DNA from: Silene noctiflora
Lineage: Eukaryota > Streptophyta > Magnoliopsida > Caryophyllales > Caryophyllaceae
Assembly (NCBI GenBank): GCA_009801015.1
Contig: VHZZ01010955.1
Coordinates: 4,976 to 27,979 of the forward strand
DNA length: 23,004 bases
Reading direction: 5' to 3'
Shown piece after piece: positions 11,102 to 22,112 of this stretch. Made by a program: the position numbers and the translations under genes. Each line of letters begins with the position of its first letter. Position 1 is the stretch's first letter. The notes under the pieces are model-generated. The model was not told the DNA's origin and searched no databases. It worked only from the letters and a program-made list of their open reading frames with translations.

Positions 11102-11218
11102 AATTAGTATTAGGAATTTTTTTTTTAACTAAGAATTGCAGATTATTTTTAGGATCAACTCTTTTTTCAAATAATTGATAAACTCTTAAAATGTTTCTTC
11201 ATACTGTCCAAAAAGAAT

Positions 11219-11254
<36 letters not shown>

Positions 11255-11668
11255 AAATGTTAAATTGTTAACAAGACTAATGACCAACATTTTGTTGTTA
11301 ATCTTCATATCGCAACTACGTATCACATTTTATAGAATTCGGAGTAACATCTATTTATGTTTTGTGGCGATTAGCCGATTAACCTTTTGTTATTTACGGT
11401 CTATTTTATAGAGGAAAAAGTCATGTTAGAGACCCGAAATATTTTGTGAATTTTTTTTTGGCAAAATATTGCTTTAATTTCATCTTAGCACTTGTCATTT
11501 AAGACTACTTTTTAAATTGCATCTTATTAATATTTACGATCCCAAAATGTCCAAATGCAAATTACTCGCTTCTAATACAGATTAAAAATACCAACACAAT
11601 TGGTTAAGTAATAATAGAGAGGAAATGGAGAAAAAAAATGGATAGGATCTTGAGTCGTTTTACCGAGC
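11102..11668. other. 567-bp gap between convergent genes
   Basis: This AT-rich gap must carry the 3' untranslated regions and polyadenylation sites of both genes, which run towards each other. It contains a poly(A) retroposition-like scar (11184-11261). I see no gene in it. Overlapping 3' ends of the two transcripts are possible. Confidence 0.6.
11184..11261 (+). mobile_element. Retroposition-like scar: 12-bp direct repeats flanking a 24-bp body plus 30 A
   Basis: TCTTAAAATGTT occurs at 11184-11195 and again, perfectly, at 11250-11261. Between them lie 24 bp of body followed by 30 consecutive A (11220-11249). Target duplication, short body, A-tail, target duplication is the layout left by LINE-driven retroposition with extreme 5' truncation. 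The body is too short to assign to a LINE, SINE or mRNA. Slippage at an existing A-tract would not produce the 12-bp flanking repeat. Confidence 0.55.
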
Positions 11669-14600
11669 TTAAACTACTTGTAATCCCTCATGGCTTCTTT
11701 CTACATTCCAGTATTCCAACACTTTCTGCAAGGCATACTGACACCTGAAATTTTGATATAAACAATGGCAAAAAAATGAAAATTAACAAAGATTTCCTTG
11801 TAAACACAGTTTTGACCGCGAATCATGCTAAAATTCACCTACCGCCAGGGAAGATGATCGAGGAACATAGAAGGTGAGATTATTATATCCTTGAAATCAT
11901 CCCGGTTAGCGAGAATTGCCCTATATGGTGGTTCTTTCGCCTGAACTCCCCAACCTTTCAAAATTGGCAAACTGAGGCCTCGGTGTACCTTGATTAGGTG
12001 TATGATAACGCCTGGAAGGAAGACTTCGGACGGGTCATCACTCGACTCACTTGCCAATGATGGGACCCGTTCTAAGAATTCAGAGACGGGATCTTCTACC
12101 GAGTCTTCATTTGAGGCGAAAGGATTTATAAAATCGTCTATGAACTCACTGGACATGCTTGTTCTGCCTGATTCTTTGGTGCGATACTTGTCATGAAGGA
12201 AAGAGTACTCATCGGATTGAATAGCTCCTGCCAATTCACGAGCTCAAAGTCTTGTATGAGACGTTCTAACATACGACAGTGGACTAATCCAAATATATAT
12301 GAAAACTTCTCACCTATGATGGTAGACCCTATATATATCAATAAACTTAATATCGTCATTGACCCTATTTATATCAATATTCTCTCTTTTAAAATTTTCA
12401 CTGATATATATCAATGGTAACTCTTTTAATATCATCATACTGACCCATTTAGTTAATGACGATAAAACAACAATGCTTTATGGTCACAAAGTTAGTATGG
12501 AATGGATTGGAGTGTGATACTAACAGTCATGAATTTAGAATCTCATAGCACTTCATGTTTATATGGTATGAACAACTTCACCACTCTAAGGGGAGCGGAG
12601 CCGGAAATTTGGGTGGAGAGTCAAGTATGGGATTGGAATGGACTTAAGATCCATCAAGGATCTAACATTTATTCCTAAACCATCCCTGATTTCCACCCTT
12701 GCGAGTCCTACAATGGTCCCTGTGTGTTTGCGAGGTATCTTTCGAACCACAATGCACATCTTTGTATTTCTCATATAATTATATAATTAGTGGGCTGTTC
12801 TCACACATAAGATCGAGGTCGACAAGAGAGCAAAAACTAATCAACTATCAACTAAGAAAACATATAATAACAAAAAAAAAGGTACCTTCAGATGTTTCAC
12901 ATTGATATCTATTAATAGTTTCCTCCTCACTACGAACCATTGCATTTGAAAGAGGCCTCATCATCTTCCCATTCTGATATTTGCTTAGGTAAAGGAATAA
13001 ATGTGCTAGTTTGGAAATCAAAGCTGAATCGGTTGAGTTGCTTTGCGACATAGTAGTTAGTGCAGCAGCTCGTAGCCTTAAGATTGAGTTAATCGACAGA
13101 TACGATGAAAACTCACTGTGGTGTACAATGCTGAAAGAGAGGGTGAACAGTCGTCAGTCCGGTTTAGTTTTCATGAATATAAAATGGTGACATTTAGTCC
13201 GTCTTAATTTCAGACGAAAATAGTCCGTATGAAACAAGAATTTGCCGTAACTAGTGACTTAGAGACAAACCCAACCCAAACACTTCGCTCACATAAGATG
13301 TAAATATATTTATATGAATAGTTTACCTTGTGATGAAGCCTGAACACGCATCTGCTATCACTAGATCAACACAAGGAAGAGGCCCATATGCATAGACGTG
13401 CAAATCCGAAAAGCGACCATGTAACTGTAATCAAGTGAAGTCGAACAATGAAAACAAAACAAAAAATATTTATACTTTACGTCCAAGTTCAAGATGAAAA
13501 TCGAAGAGAGTTTTCAAACTTGTTCAAACATGCAAAAAGAGGCAACGAGTGTCGAGCAAACAAGAGTCTCTCGTGAGTTTAGGAAAAAATGGTATTTAGA
13601 GGTCACAAACACGTGTTTAAAGTCAAGACTCTAAGAAGAGTTTGTTCTTCGTTCTTTCTCTTATGCTCGTGTTTTTTCGAGGAAAACAAATGAAGTTTAC
13701 TACCTATCACATATACTTTTTTTACAAATTACTACCTAAGATAATATTTAGAGAGAACTACTACCGATTATAATACTTCTATTACAAATTGGTACCTAAA
13801 TTGGAACATCCATTTCATTAGCCATCAAAAGGTACACAGAATAGAGATTAAGAACTAAACCAATAAAATTGTCCAGAAATTAATTGAAAGCTTAAAGGAA
13901 TGCTTTTTAGGTACCTAATTGTGACAAAATTCTCTTAAAGGGAGTAATTTTTTTTAAAAATTATACTTCCTATTAGATTGAATTTTGTAAGAAAGTCTAT
14001 AAAATACTCCCTCCGTCCCGGTCATTTATTTACCTATTCCATTCATGGGTGCCTCGGTCATTTGTTTACCTTTCTATATTAGGAATATATTGATCATCCA
14101 CATACTATTGAGTATTGTCCATTGGCACTCATCAACACCACCCCTGTCCTCTCCTCTCCTTGGTCTTTGTACCAAGACCAAAGGTAATTAAATGAACGGG
14201 ACGGAGGGAGTAGGTAGTAAGTACAACGTAGCCTTTTTTGTGTGATGTTTTATTAATGGCTAAAGCCACGGAAGGAAAGTATAAAACCTACAATCAAAAC
14301 TCATAAGGTGTCACAGAAAATAAACGACTACACAGCCTAAATATTACATATAGCCAGAAAATGCAGAAACTCATCCAGACAAACTTAGACCAACCTCAAA
14401 GAGAACCAATATTATACCGTTCAACTAAAAATTTAGGCCTTCTTTACCATAAAAAAAAAAATTAAAAAAAGAAAAAAAAGGCCTTCTCATTTAAACTTGC
14501 AAGCCATAAAACTCTCCCATGCTAGGTTGCATCACGATGATGTTCTAAACCTATTTAAAACAGCATGTTATTTTCACAGTTTCGACTTTTTACAAATCAG

Positions 14601-17600
14601 CCATAGTTTCAAAAGCATTTAAAACATAATGCAAGCACAAAATAATTTCTTGCTTTAAGATGAAGCCCATAACACCATCACACAAAAAAAAAAGCACTAG
14701 CCATTTCTGAACATTTTAAAAATTTAGCAAATTACCCTAATGCCAAGCAAAGTTGCAATAGCACCGCCAAGAGAATGCCCAACTATCCGAATGGCATAAC
14801 CTTCACATTCGCATCCAGTTCCCATAAGAGACGAAAGAAAACCGCCATTTTCTGATGCAGCCACACCATTCTCACCTTCAAGCACATAACACATAACACA
14901 TGTTGTAAGCTTATTGAGGCAACTTTAATTTTCTATCTTCGAAAAAGAGAATTAGATAACCAGAAACCAATTAGGTTCTAAAAGAAAGAATTTTTTGCCT
15001 TCTTTACCATTTGAAGGTTATCACGACACATTTTGAGGCGGTATATAACACGATGTAATTAAGTCCTGAAGACCAATGATATAACCAAGTCAAATCAAGT
15101 TTTAGTACCATGCTTTAATTTGTATATTTTCAAATTAAGGATACTTCATCCACATTACCACTATATTCGACCAGACTCCCTATTTTCTGGATTTGGACTA
15201 TGTTAGAATAAATCAAACTAGCTCACTAAACTTGTTGTGCTTCTTTTTATTGTAAAATTATGGTTGTGTATGTTCGACCTCCCTTATCCCCCTTACCTCA
15301 AAGTTTGAAGAGCCCTTAAGATATTGAGGTAATATGTAGTACTCCTTCCCTTCAAGTCCAAGTATCCCATTTGCTTTATGCACACATGCCGATGCATATA
15401 TTGCAACGTTAATATCTCCAATTGCACATTGTAGAAAATTATAAAAATTTGATATTAATATTCTACTCCGGAAGACAAATTAAACAAGATCCAGCATGAC
15501 TATATTTTATCTTATATATATCAAAGAATTATGGGAGGTTCCCTTCACTTGTGAATACTGTCAAAAGAGTCAATGGGGGATTTAGACTTGAAGGGAGGGA
15601 GTACTAATCTTACGAAATCCTTCGACGGGTGGACAGATGAAATTTGGAAACATAAAGATGAATGATCCGGAGAAGAAAGGACGAAAAATATTGCAGCAAT
15701 TAAAAAATGCAAGTGTAAAACAAAACAAATAAGATTCATGGTAAGGGTCATACAGTCACGTGAATTGTTCCCTTCAATTTGGTTGTACAGTTCCCGAGCA
15801 GCATCAATTATTCCGGAGTGTCCATAATGAGGGAAAGATGAAAGGACATGTTCTCTCATGGAAGCACCTATAGTTGGGTCACTGTAAACATTAAAGATGT
15901 AGCATACAGTCACATCCACATTGGTGATTCCTTAGAGCAAGTTCAATGGAGGTTATTAGTTTCGAGTTTGTCAAATGAACTTTTAAAATATTCAGTTTAT
16001 TGAAACCCTTTCTTCAAAGAACAGGATCATTCCAAAACATTATCATTGTTTCTAGATGGATTGTTTTTGCCTGATGTTTTTTACAAACTTCTCGTCAATT
16101 TTGATCTATAATTAAAGTGTAATTTATAACTTCGAGATGAAATAACTCCTAATTTCCTATAAACGTCCCCTTAAAATAAATGGTAAAAATAGACAGTAGG
16201 TTTTCTCTTCTATTGTGTTATGTTTTTCTTTTCCTTATTTACATACATAGGGCATAACTACAATGTCATTGTCATATATATAATTCACATTGAACAAAAT
16301 GAAAGAAGAGTAGGTCTCCTGAGAGACGGTCTCTCAATAAATTTATGAAGAGACCAATCCTAATCTGAAGTAAACATGGTACAAAGTTATAAAATGGGTG
16401 TGTATGACATAAAATGGGTAATTTTTTTTATTTTTTTTTATGATAATAGGTACCAAATAAAAGTGTCATTTTGAGCCACCATTAATAGTAAATAAAAGAG
16501 TTATGGAAGATACATAATGAGATACGAAAAAATGGTCTCTTAATAACTTATTGAGAGACCTTCTCACCGAAAACCTTGTGATGAAAGATATACTACGAAA
16601 AGGGAGAAAACTTACTTTATTATTCCATCCAAGTCTTCCACCGTGAGAGAAGTTTCCCTGCATAGCCCATCAATTATAAGATCCTCAGGCGTCTCAGTAC
16701 CTCGTACTGCAATCACCAAAGAACGTATGTGGTGCAGAACCACGACAAAATATGAAGCCTGGCACTTTGCCTGTTACAAATTAAATGAACTAATCATAAA
16801 CCAAAAACACACAGTATAAAAATGAACCACTAACAATACTGAGTACATAACAATGGCTATTGCTGAACAAAAACCATAAATTATGGGCACGTGCAATATC
16901 ACAAGTAAATTGCAAAGTAACTCTGTCCAAACAAGGAAAACATGAGTTATTTGTCTTTAAGAAAAGCAATTCTATTTCATCTTGAAGATGTTTTCAAAGG
17001 TAATTTTACATAGGAATCCAAAAAACTTATTTGCATATATATTACAGACTATAGAATATTCCTAGACTCCCAGTGCTTATTGTCTGTAACGCGTAATTAC
17101 TATTAAGGGACTCGTATAAATCTCGTGCAACGTATGCATGATATACGTAGAGAGTTTTACTTTTTAATGTATTATTTATAAATTTAAAATTGACAACTCT
17201 AATTCTAGGCTAGGTTGAATCCTTGATATTCCCTTTGAGTTAGGTATAATATTCTTCTCTTTCCTTTTGTTTTATCTTAATCCTGCTTATTAGTTATTTC
17301 TTGGGTGATTAATTATAGTTTTGTCTCCAAGTTATTGCTCATTACAGGTTTGCTGAACTGTCTTTCTTGACATCTCCATTCAACTCAACTTTTACATTGA
17401 GGGTTATAAGATCGAAAGCTTTGTTTTCGGAGATAGAAATGCTAGACTTGGTAGAGAAACACAATAAATTGCAAGAGCCCATTGTTGTTGAACTATGATG
17501 GCCGTAAGACCAAGAGGACTCAACCTAGCCTAAAAGATGCTTTAGTTTTAACATCATCTTTCGTTTGACCTCATTACATTCTTGTGAACCTGATCAATCC

Positions 17601-20600
17601 TAGGCTTTTCCTATATTCTTATATCACATTTCTTGTCATTCATTTGTTTCACTTTTGTTTTGTTGTGGTTTCTTGCAGTTTAATTTAATTATCCTTAGTC
17701 TTAGTCTTTACAAAATCCAAAACCAAACAATTGTGTCTTCGCATAAACTAGAATTGAATTTCAAGCAGCAATTTGACTCTCCCATCTCCATGGAGACGAC
17801 CCGACTCACCCCTAGCTTAGCTTTCGTTGTTGTTTCATTGTTTGATTTGAGTGCCGGACACATCTATTATCAGTGTGAAAATAAATAAAAACAATAACAA
17901 ATAGAGAGAATAGCTGACCTGATTCACACGACCTCGTCGAAGGGACTCGGGGGGTAAATTTGCATATCTAAGAAAGGCTGCTGCATGGCCCCTCCACCAA
18001 TTATCGCCTTCAAGTTTTGGTCGCCTAGAGTAAACCAATAAAAAATGGACCCTTGTAATACCTATCACATTAAATATTAGCAAATAAGATATTAAAGTAA
18101 ATCGAGACATTTGCATCGAGCAAGATACCCGGCAGATTATAGACCTGTTACGACTCCACGACGTAAAAACCCCTTGTCTATAGAGCCACGCACAGGGAAA
18201 TAATAATGGATTTCTTCCAACATCGAGTAATGGGCCCTATACAAGGTAACCATAGGATTCATATTCATCAATAAATAGGCAATACTCAGAAACATCAATT
18301 GTACACTACATACAGTGTATGCTGCCTCAGCGAAGGGGTGAAAAGTAGTTGCCTCCTGGATCTTGTCCAGAGGTGCATCAGCACAGCATTCATCCACTTT
18401 GGGGGACTGGTTATGCCTTTGCAACAAGGCTAGACCTACATGTGCAAGTACTGTTAGTATCAGGTAGTTACAGTCTTGAAGGACAAACATCAGAAAATAA
18501 AACTGCAAAGTGACAGCATTTCCCCAGGGGATCTCATAGGAACAGCGCATATTCGCCTTAATCCTAGAAAGCAAGTAAAGAGGTCGTTTTCAATTTGAAG
18601 AATTTGCTGTTTTGCAATTTTTGTCAAAGTCCAAAATAAAAAGATACTGGAAACAGCCTCTTGTTATTGTTAAGGGGTAAGATTGCGTGTATCAGATCCC
18701 CAGCGCCGCCATGGCCATGAGCCGAGGTAATAATGTTGATGCTGCTGCTGCTGCTGTACTAATATTGTCTAGCTACTGGTTCAGCACAAACTCTAGAAAA
18801 ATATTACATTATAGAGTAAGGGTTTATCACTCCAAATATTCATGGGTCATGCCTCTTCGTTTGCTAAAGACTGTTACATTATTGACAAATGTTGAAGAGA
18901 TAGTGAAGAGATGCCTACATGATGTCGTCAAATAAGAAAGGGCAAGATAAGGGACATCTTTTCAACTTAATCACTACTTCAAGATACATTATAATTATAC
19001 AGTTTTTTAGTGAAAAGAGAGCAATGAGTAAAAATAATTCCGTTATCTAGGGTAGGAGACAATTTTGTTAAATGTTAGCCATAACACTCTTAGGAAGCTG
19101 ACAATGAAAACAAATAAATATAGTGTGCTAAACCGAAATTGAAATAAGGAAGAAGTGAGAAAAGGCTATATGCATTATCACAGAAAGGTAACCAGCAACA
19201 AAAAAAAGAAAGCAAAGACGTACCTGCCAAAAGTTCCAGATGCCCCGTCCCTGATGCACGATAGGTTACAAGATCGCCCAATAATTGTGCCACTGAGTAA
19301 ACTTCATCTTCTTCCATTGTTTCCCTGAATAATTCCAACCAAAATGGTCACTGTATATGCTACAACTATGAAAAATTATGAGGAAAGCATGCGCAAGGAG
19401 GCCTACAAGTATTTAAAACGACCCAGACAGCATAAAGCCTCCCGAATCCCGTGGTCGAATACCTCCTGATAATGAGCTTTCCAGACATTATCTTGGACGT
19501 CATAGAAGGATCTCCATCTTAGGACATCAGAACTAGAAAAGCATTGGAATATCGCTACGAAGGACACCACTATCAAAAAAATGATCAACAGATGTTGGTT
19601 CCACCATTTATTATTAGAAATCAATCCTGTAGAAGAACAATCACTCTATGAGTCCTCGACTCTAAGTCTCTAACAATAAGTAGCTTGAAAAGAACTTTGA
19701 GAGCAAATGCATGAAACGTTGAAGAAAATAAGTGTGCCAAAACTGAGCATCTTAAAGGCACTCCTATAATGAAACAATTAATAAAGATATCTGGTGACCC
19801 GCTACATGATTCGTCTTCCAGTCTGAAAGAACCTATACAGCGTAAATGTACCATGCATGCAAAGTCTATTGTGATCGAGGATTCAAGATTAATTTTCCTA
19901 CAATTAGAACCAGAACATCAGCAAGCTCTCTTTTTTTCTCTAAAAATAGTCACCTGAAAATGGAGTTGGACTGGAAAGTAAATCAGTTAAAAGAAACTAC
20001 AGCATTCTTACCCCTGCCCACCCTTTTGAATCGCTTAAAGAATATGATGTAAGAATCCCTTGACGGAAAGCTTAAATATATTCCCCACCACTCGTCAAGC
20101 AAAGAAAAAGATGTAGTCATAAAAATTTTTAACACTATGTGTATCAACCAATGTGGCTAAGGTTAGTGAGTAATAGCCAGTCAACTAAAAGCTATGGGAT
20201 ATATATAACTTTTCAATGTCATATTTCATGATTAGGAAATTAAGCAGACTCAGGCTTCCAATATTCGAACAACATTAGTTTTGAGAAAGAAAAGAATAAT
20301 AGTGGCTAACTGAACTGTTTATTAACATAGCTTACTTGCTCGGTAGACACCTAAGTTTTCTTAAGAAGCATTGACTTCTGAGAATGCTCATGATTTTACC
20401 AGTTTTACGAGCAAGAATAACGAACATTTTTTTATAGCAAAGAGAAGCATACCTACACCACAATAATTTGATGTGCCAGCCTGAGAAGCTTTTCTAGCCA
20501 GCCCATAGACAAGGTACATTGCAAGTAAAAATTGCACCACTATGACAATTGTTGCAAATCTTGTCCACCAAACCCATCTTTTATAGCTAAGCTGTGCACA

Positions 20601-22112
20601 ATGATGATAACAGTTTTAATTTGGTCATTACATATGGAAGCTCATCGAGCGTCATAAACAAATAAACCACACTAGATTCCTATAATACCAATTATACCTT
20701 TGTCACTGTAGATAGAAGATGATTAAGCTAGCATTAAACAATACACCACGCTCAAACTTACTGTTTGAATCCACGCTTGCCTAATTTGATACAGGTAACA
20801 TCCAATTCGTAATATGCTTTTATAGAGTTTCTTATATTCACTATTTTAATCCGATAATCTAGCTTGAGAATTTATGATTGGAACATACAAGGATTTTTGA
20901 CAAAATACGAGACAACATTTAAGGGTAAGGTGGCCTAGTTGAGTATGTAGTCATGGCTACAACTTACAATTAGGTTTCTTCGAGCTATTTTACAGATCAT
21001 TAGAATGCAAGCAATTCATCAATTCAACTATGCTTTCCAATTTACCCCAGACTCCTACATCATAAGCGGAAATAGATATTTGGTCATGATCCTTGACAAA
21101 TAACAGTGAAATTTGGGCAAATTCTCCTACCAAAGCAGGGGCGGATTTAGGGGGGGAGTGGGGGCAAGAGGGCTTCTTTGATTCTCGGAAAAAAAATTAC
21201 TACTTATACAAGAAGTGGTGTATATTATCATAACAGTCACTTCGCTTAATAGACGCAAACCTCGGAAATTGCACATTTTAGGCTCGGGGGTCTTTGGTAA
21301 ACAGCATGTTGTGCTAATTTTAGCATATTCAAGGTTTTTAGCATGTTTGACCAATCAATGTGCCAATTTGAGGGCGAACCTATTAGCTTAGTGCCCAGCG
21401 CATTGAGAAGAAATTAGGATGCCACCCATATTCGAGGGTGAACTTATTTGCTCAGTACCCCGTAGTCTCAAATCCTTGCGTCCGCTATATAGCAAAATTG
21501 GACTAATTCAAAGTGTTTGAGATTGCAATCAATCAATGTGCCAACTTGAGGGTGAACTTATTTGCTCAGTGCCCCAGTGCATTGAGAAGAAAGGAGGGTG
21601 CCCGCCCATATTTGAGGGTGAACTTATTTGCTCAGTGCCCGAGCAGTCTCAAATCCTTGCGTCCGCTATATAGCAAAATTGGACTAATTCAAAGTGTTTG
21701 AGATCGCGATCAATCATGAATTCATCATGAGGTTACCAAATACGCAACTTTCAATGTCAAATTCACAATTCAATGCCAAAAAACAAGGAAGAAATACCTG
21801 TCTTTGGCGACGAGAACGGTCATCATCAAGGGCGGAAACAGGAGAAGGTGAAGAAGAAGAACCAATAATAGCAATGGCGGCAGCTTGTTGAGCAATAGCG
21901 CAACGAATCATGGCGAAAATGCGAATAGCAGAAGCAATTATAAGTAAATAGAAGGGCACAAGTTGAGGGCGAGTGCATGATTTGAGGTAACCAAAAATAA
22001 TTAGAATTAAACCCAGAATAATTACACCTAAATTTGAAATCCCTAATACTAAACTTGTATATCTTAGGTTGTTCAACAGCTTCATTGACGACGACGATGA
22101 CGATGATTTCAT
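11669..22112 (-). CDS. Class-3 / sn1-diacylglycerol-lipase-like membrane lipase, 14 exons
   Basis: Predicted membrane serine lipase cleaving diacylglycerol at sn-1. Exons in coding order: 22112-21798, 20591-20453, 19626-19407, 19324-19224, 18435-18314, 18236-18145, 18024-17919, 16770-16616, 15881-15760, 14875-14736, 13424-13327, 13130-12886, 12227-11843, 11744-11669. All introns are GT-AG, phases agree, and the result is 771 aa plus TAA. Four hydrophobic segments (about 20-42, 51-70, 115-137, 164-183) match the four-helix N-terminus of animal DAG lipases. FSSSDVLRWRSFYDVQDNVW follows. The lipase core has VIAVRGTETPEDL (Arg388-Gly389), GHSLGG with nucleophile Ser492, and MFLDHLPW with likely catalytic His743. 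Glu543, not Asp, lies 51 residues after Ser492, where the catalytic Asp is expected. Residues about 645-690 are acidic/Ser-rich and may be a regulatory insert. The first ATG (MKSSSSSSSM) was chosen; Met10 is an alternative start. Several introns carry MITEs. Closest family I recall is At1g05790; enzyme activity is inferred. Confidence 0.9.
13697..14220. mobile_element. Foldback element in intron 10 of the lipase gene, interrupted by a Stowaway MITE
   Basis: TTACTACCTA at 13697-13706 is inverted as TAGGTAGTAA at 14211-14220. Further in, ACAAATTGGTACCTAAATTG is roughly inverted near 13905-13925 (AGGTACCTAATTGTG). Motifs of the TTACTACCTAAG type recur inside. The right part is broken by the Stowaway element at 14007-14210, whose TA duplication begins the outer terminal motif. 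The family is not recognised. Confidence 0.4.
14007..14210. mobile_element. Stowaway MITE (Tc1/mariner type), 204 bp, intron 10
   Basis: CTCCCTCCGTCCCGGTCATT starts the left end. The right end reversed is CTCCCTCCGTCCCGTTCATT, and the match continues into TTATTTACC/TAATTACC. TA lies directly outside both ends (14005-14006 and 14211-14212). Sequence, size and TA target are textbook Stowaway. It has no coding capacity. Confidence 0.9.
14435..14487 (+). mobile_element. A-rich scar flanked by 9-bp direct repeats, intron 10
   Basis: AGGCCTTCT at 14435-14443 recurs exactly at 14479-14487. Between them is TTACCAT followed by a tract that is nearly all A with two T and one G. This again looks like a retroposed A-tail with target duplication and almost no body. 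On the minus strand of the host gene it is a T-rich stretch inside the intron. Confidence 0.45.
15342..15601. mobile_element. Stowaway-type MITE, 260 bp, intron 9 of the lipase gene
   Basis: The left end CTCCTTCCCTTCAAGTCCAA is matched by the reversed right end CTCCCTCCCTTCAAGTCTAA, and both continue to a CCCATTG-like stretch. TA lies outside both ends (15340-15341 and 15602-15603). It differs from the element at 14007, so it is a separate subfamily. Its right end overlaps a chance open frame on the minus strand, but the real exon starts at 15760. Confidence 0.8.
16312..16576. mobile_element. MITE with GAGACGGTCTCTC-type inverted repeats, intron 8 of the lipase gene
   Basis: The left arm contains GACGGTCTCTCAATAAATTT and then GAAGAGACC. 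The right arm reversed contains GAAGGTCTCTCAATAAGTTA and then AAGAGACC. The arms pair over more than 30 bp with few changes. The core is AT-rich. No target duplication was recognised, so the superfamily is open. The right end lies 40 bp from the donor of exon 8. Confidence 0.7.
21136..21489. mobile_element. hAT-like MITE in intron 1 of the lipase gene
   Basis: The left end CAGGGGCGGATTTAGG is the common plant hAT-type terminus. The right end reversed, TATAGCGGACGCAAGGATTT, fits the same consensus with damage in the outermost bases. Flanking 8-mers are TACCAAAG and TAGCAAAA, 6 of 8 identical. Its 3' half and flank have been duplicated in tandem. Confidence 0.5.
21352..21710. repeat. Two-copy tandem repeat, unit about 180 bp, with a nested sub-repeat
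   Basis: Copy 1 (21352-21529) and copy 2 (21530-21710) both run from CAATCAATGTGCCAA to AGCAAAATTGGACTAATTCA and GTTTGAGAT. The second halves are nearly identical. Within each copy TTGAGGGTGAACTTATTTGC (or a close variant) occurs twice, about 64 bp apart. The unit contains the 3' end of the hAT-like MITE plus about 40 bp of flank, so the duplication came after the insertion. Confidence 0.85.

Noticed and set aside
11835-11845. Stop codon directly after LDHLPWR, suggesting a shorter lipase
   Set aside because: The donor GTAGGT right there joins exon 14, which adds RCQYALQKVLEYWNV and a normal end.
12228-12359. Minus-strand extension in another frame upstream of lipase exon 13
   Set aside because: It does not keep the reading frame from exon 12; the acceptor at 12228-12229 gives a continuous frame into the conserved C-terminal region.
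18687-18935. 82-codon plus-strand frame with an Ala run
   Set aside because: It is in intron 4 of the lipase gene; the Ala run comes from a short GCT repeat.
19769-20052. Two overlapping plus-strand frames
   Set aside because: They are in intron 2 of the lipase gene, antisense, with no recognisable protein.
20928-20960. TGGCCTAGTTGAGTA, like a pol III A box (second SINE?)
   Set aside because: No convincing B box, tail or target duplication follows.
21352-21710. Possible CRISPR-like repeat array
   Set aside because: There are only two long copies in a plant intron, derived from a transposon end; there are no short repeats with unique spacers.
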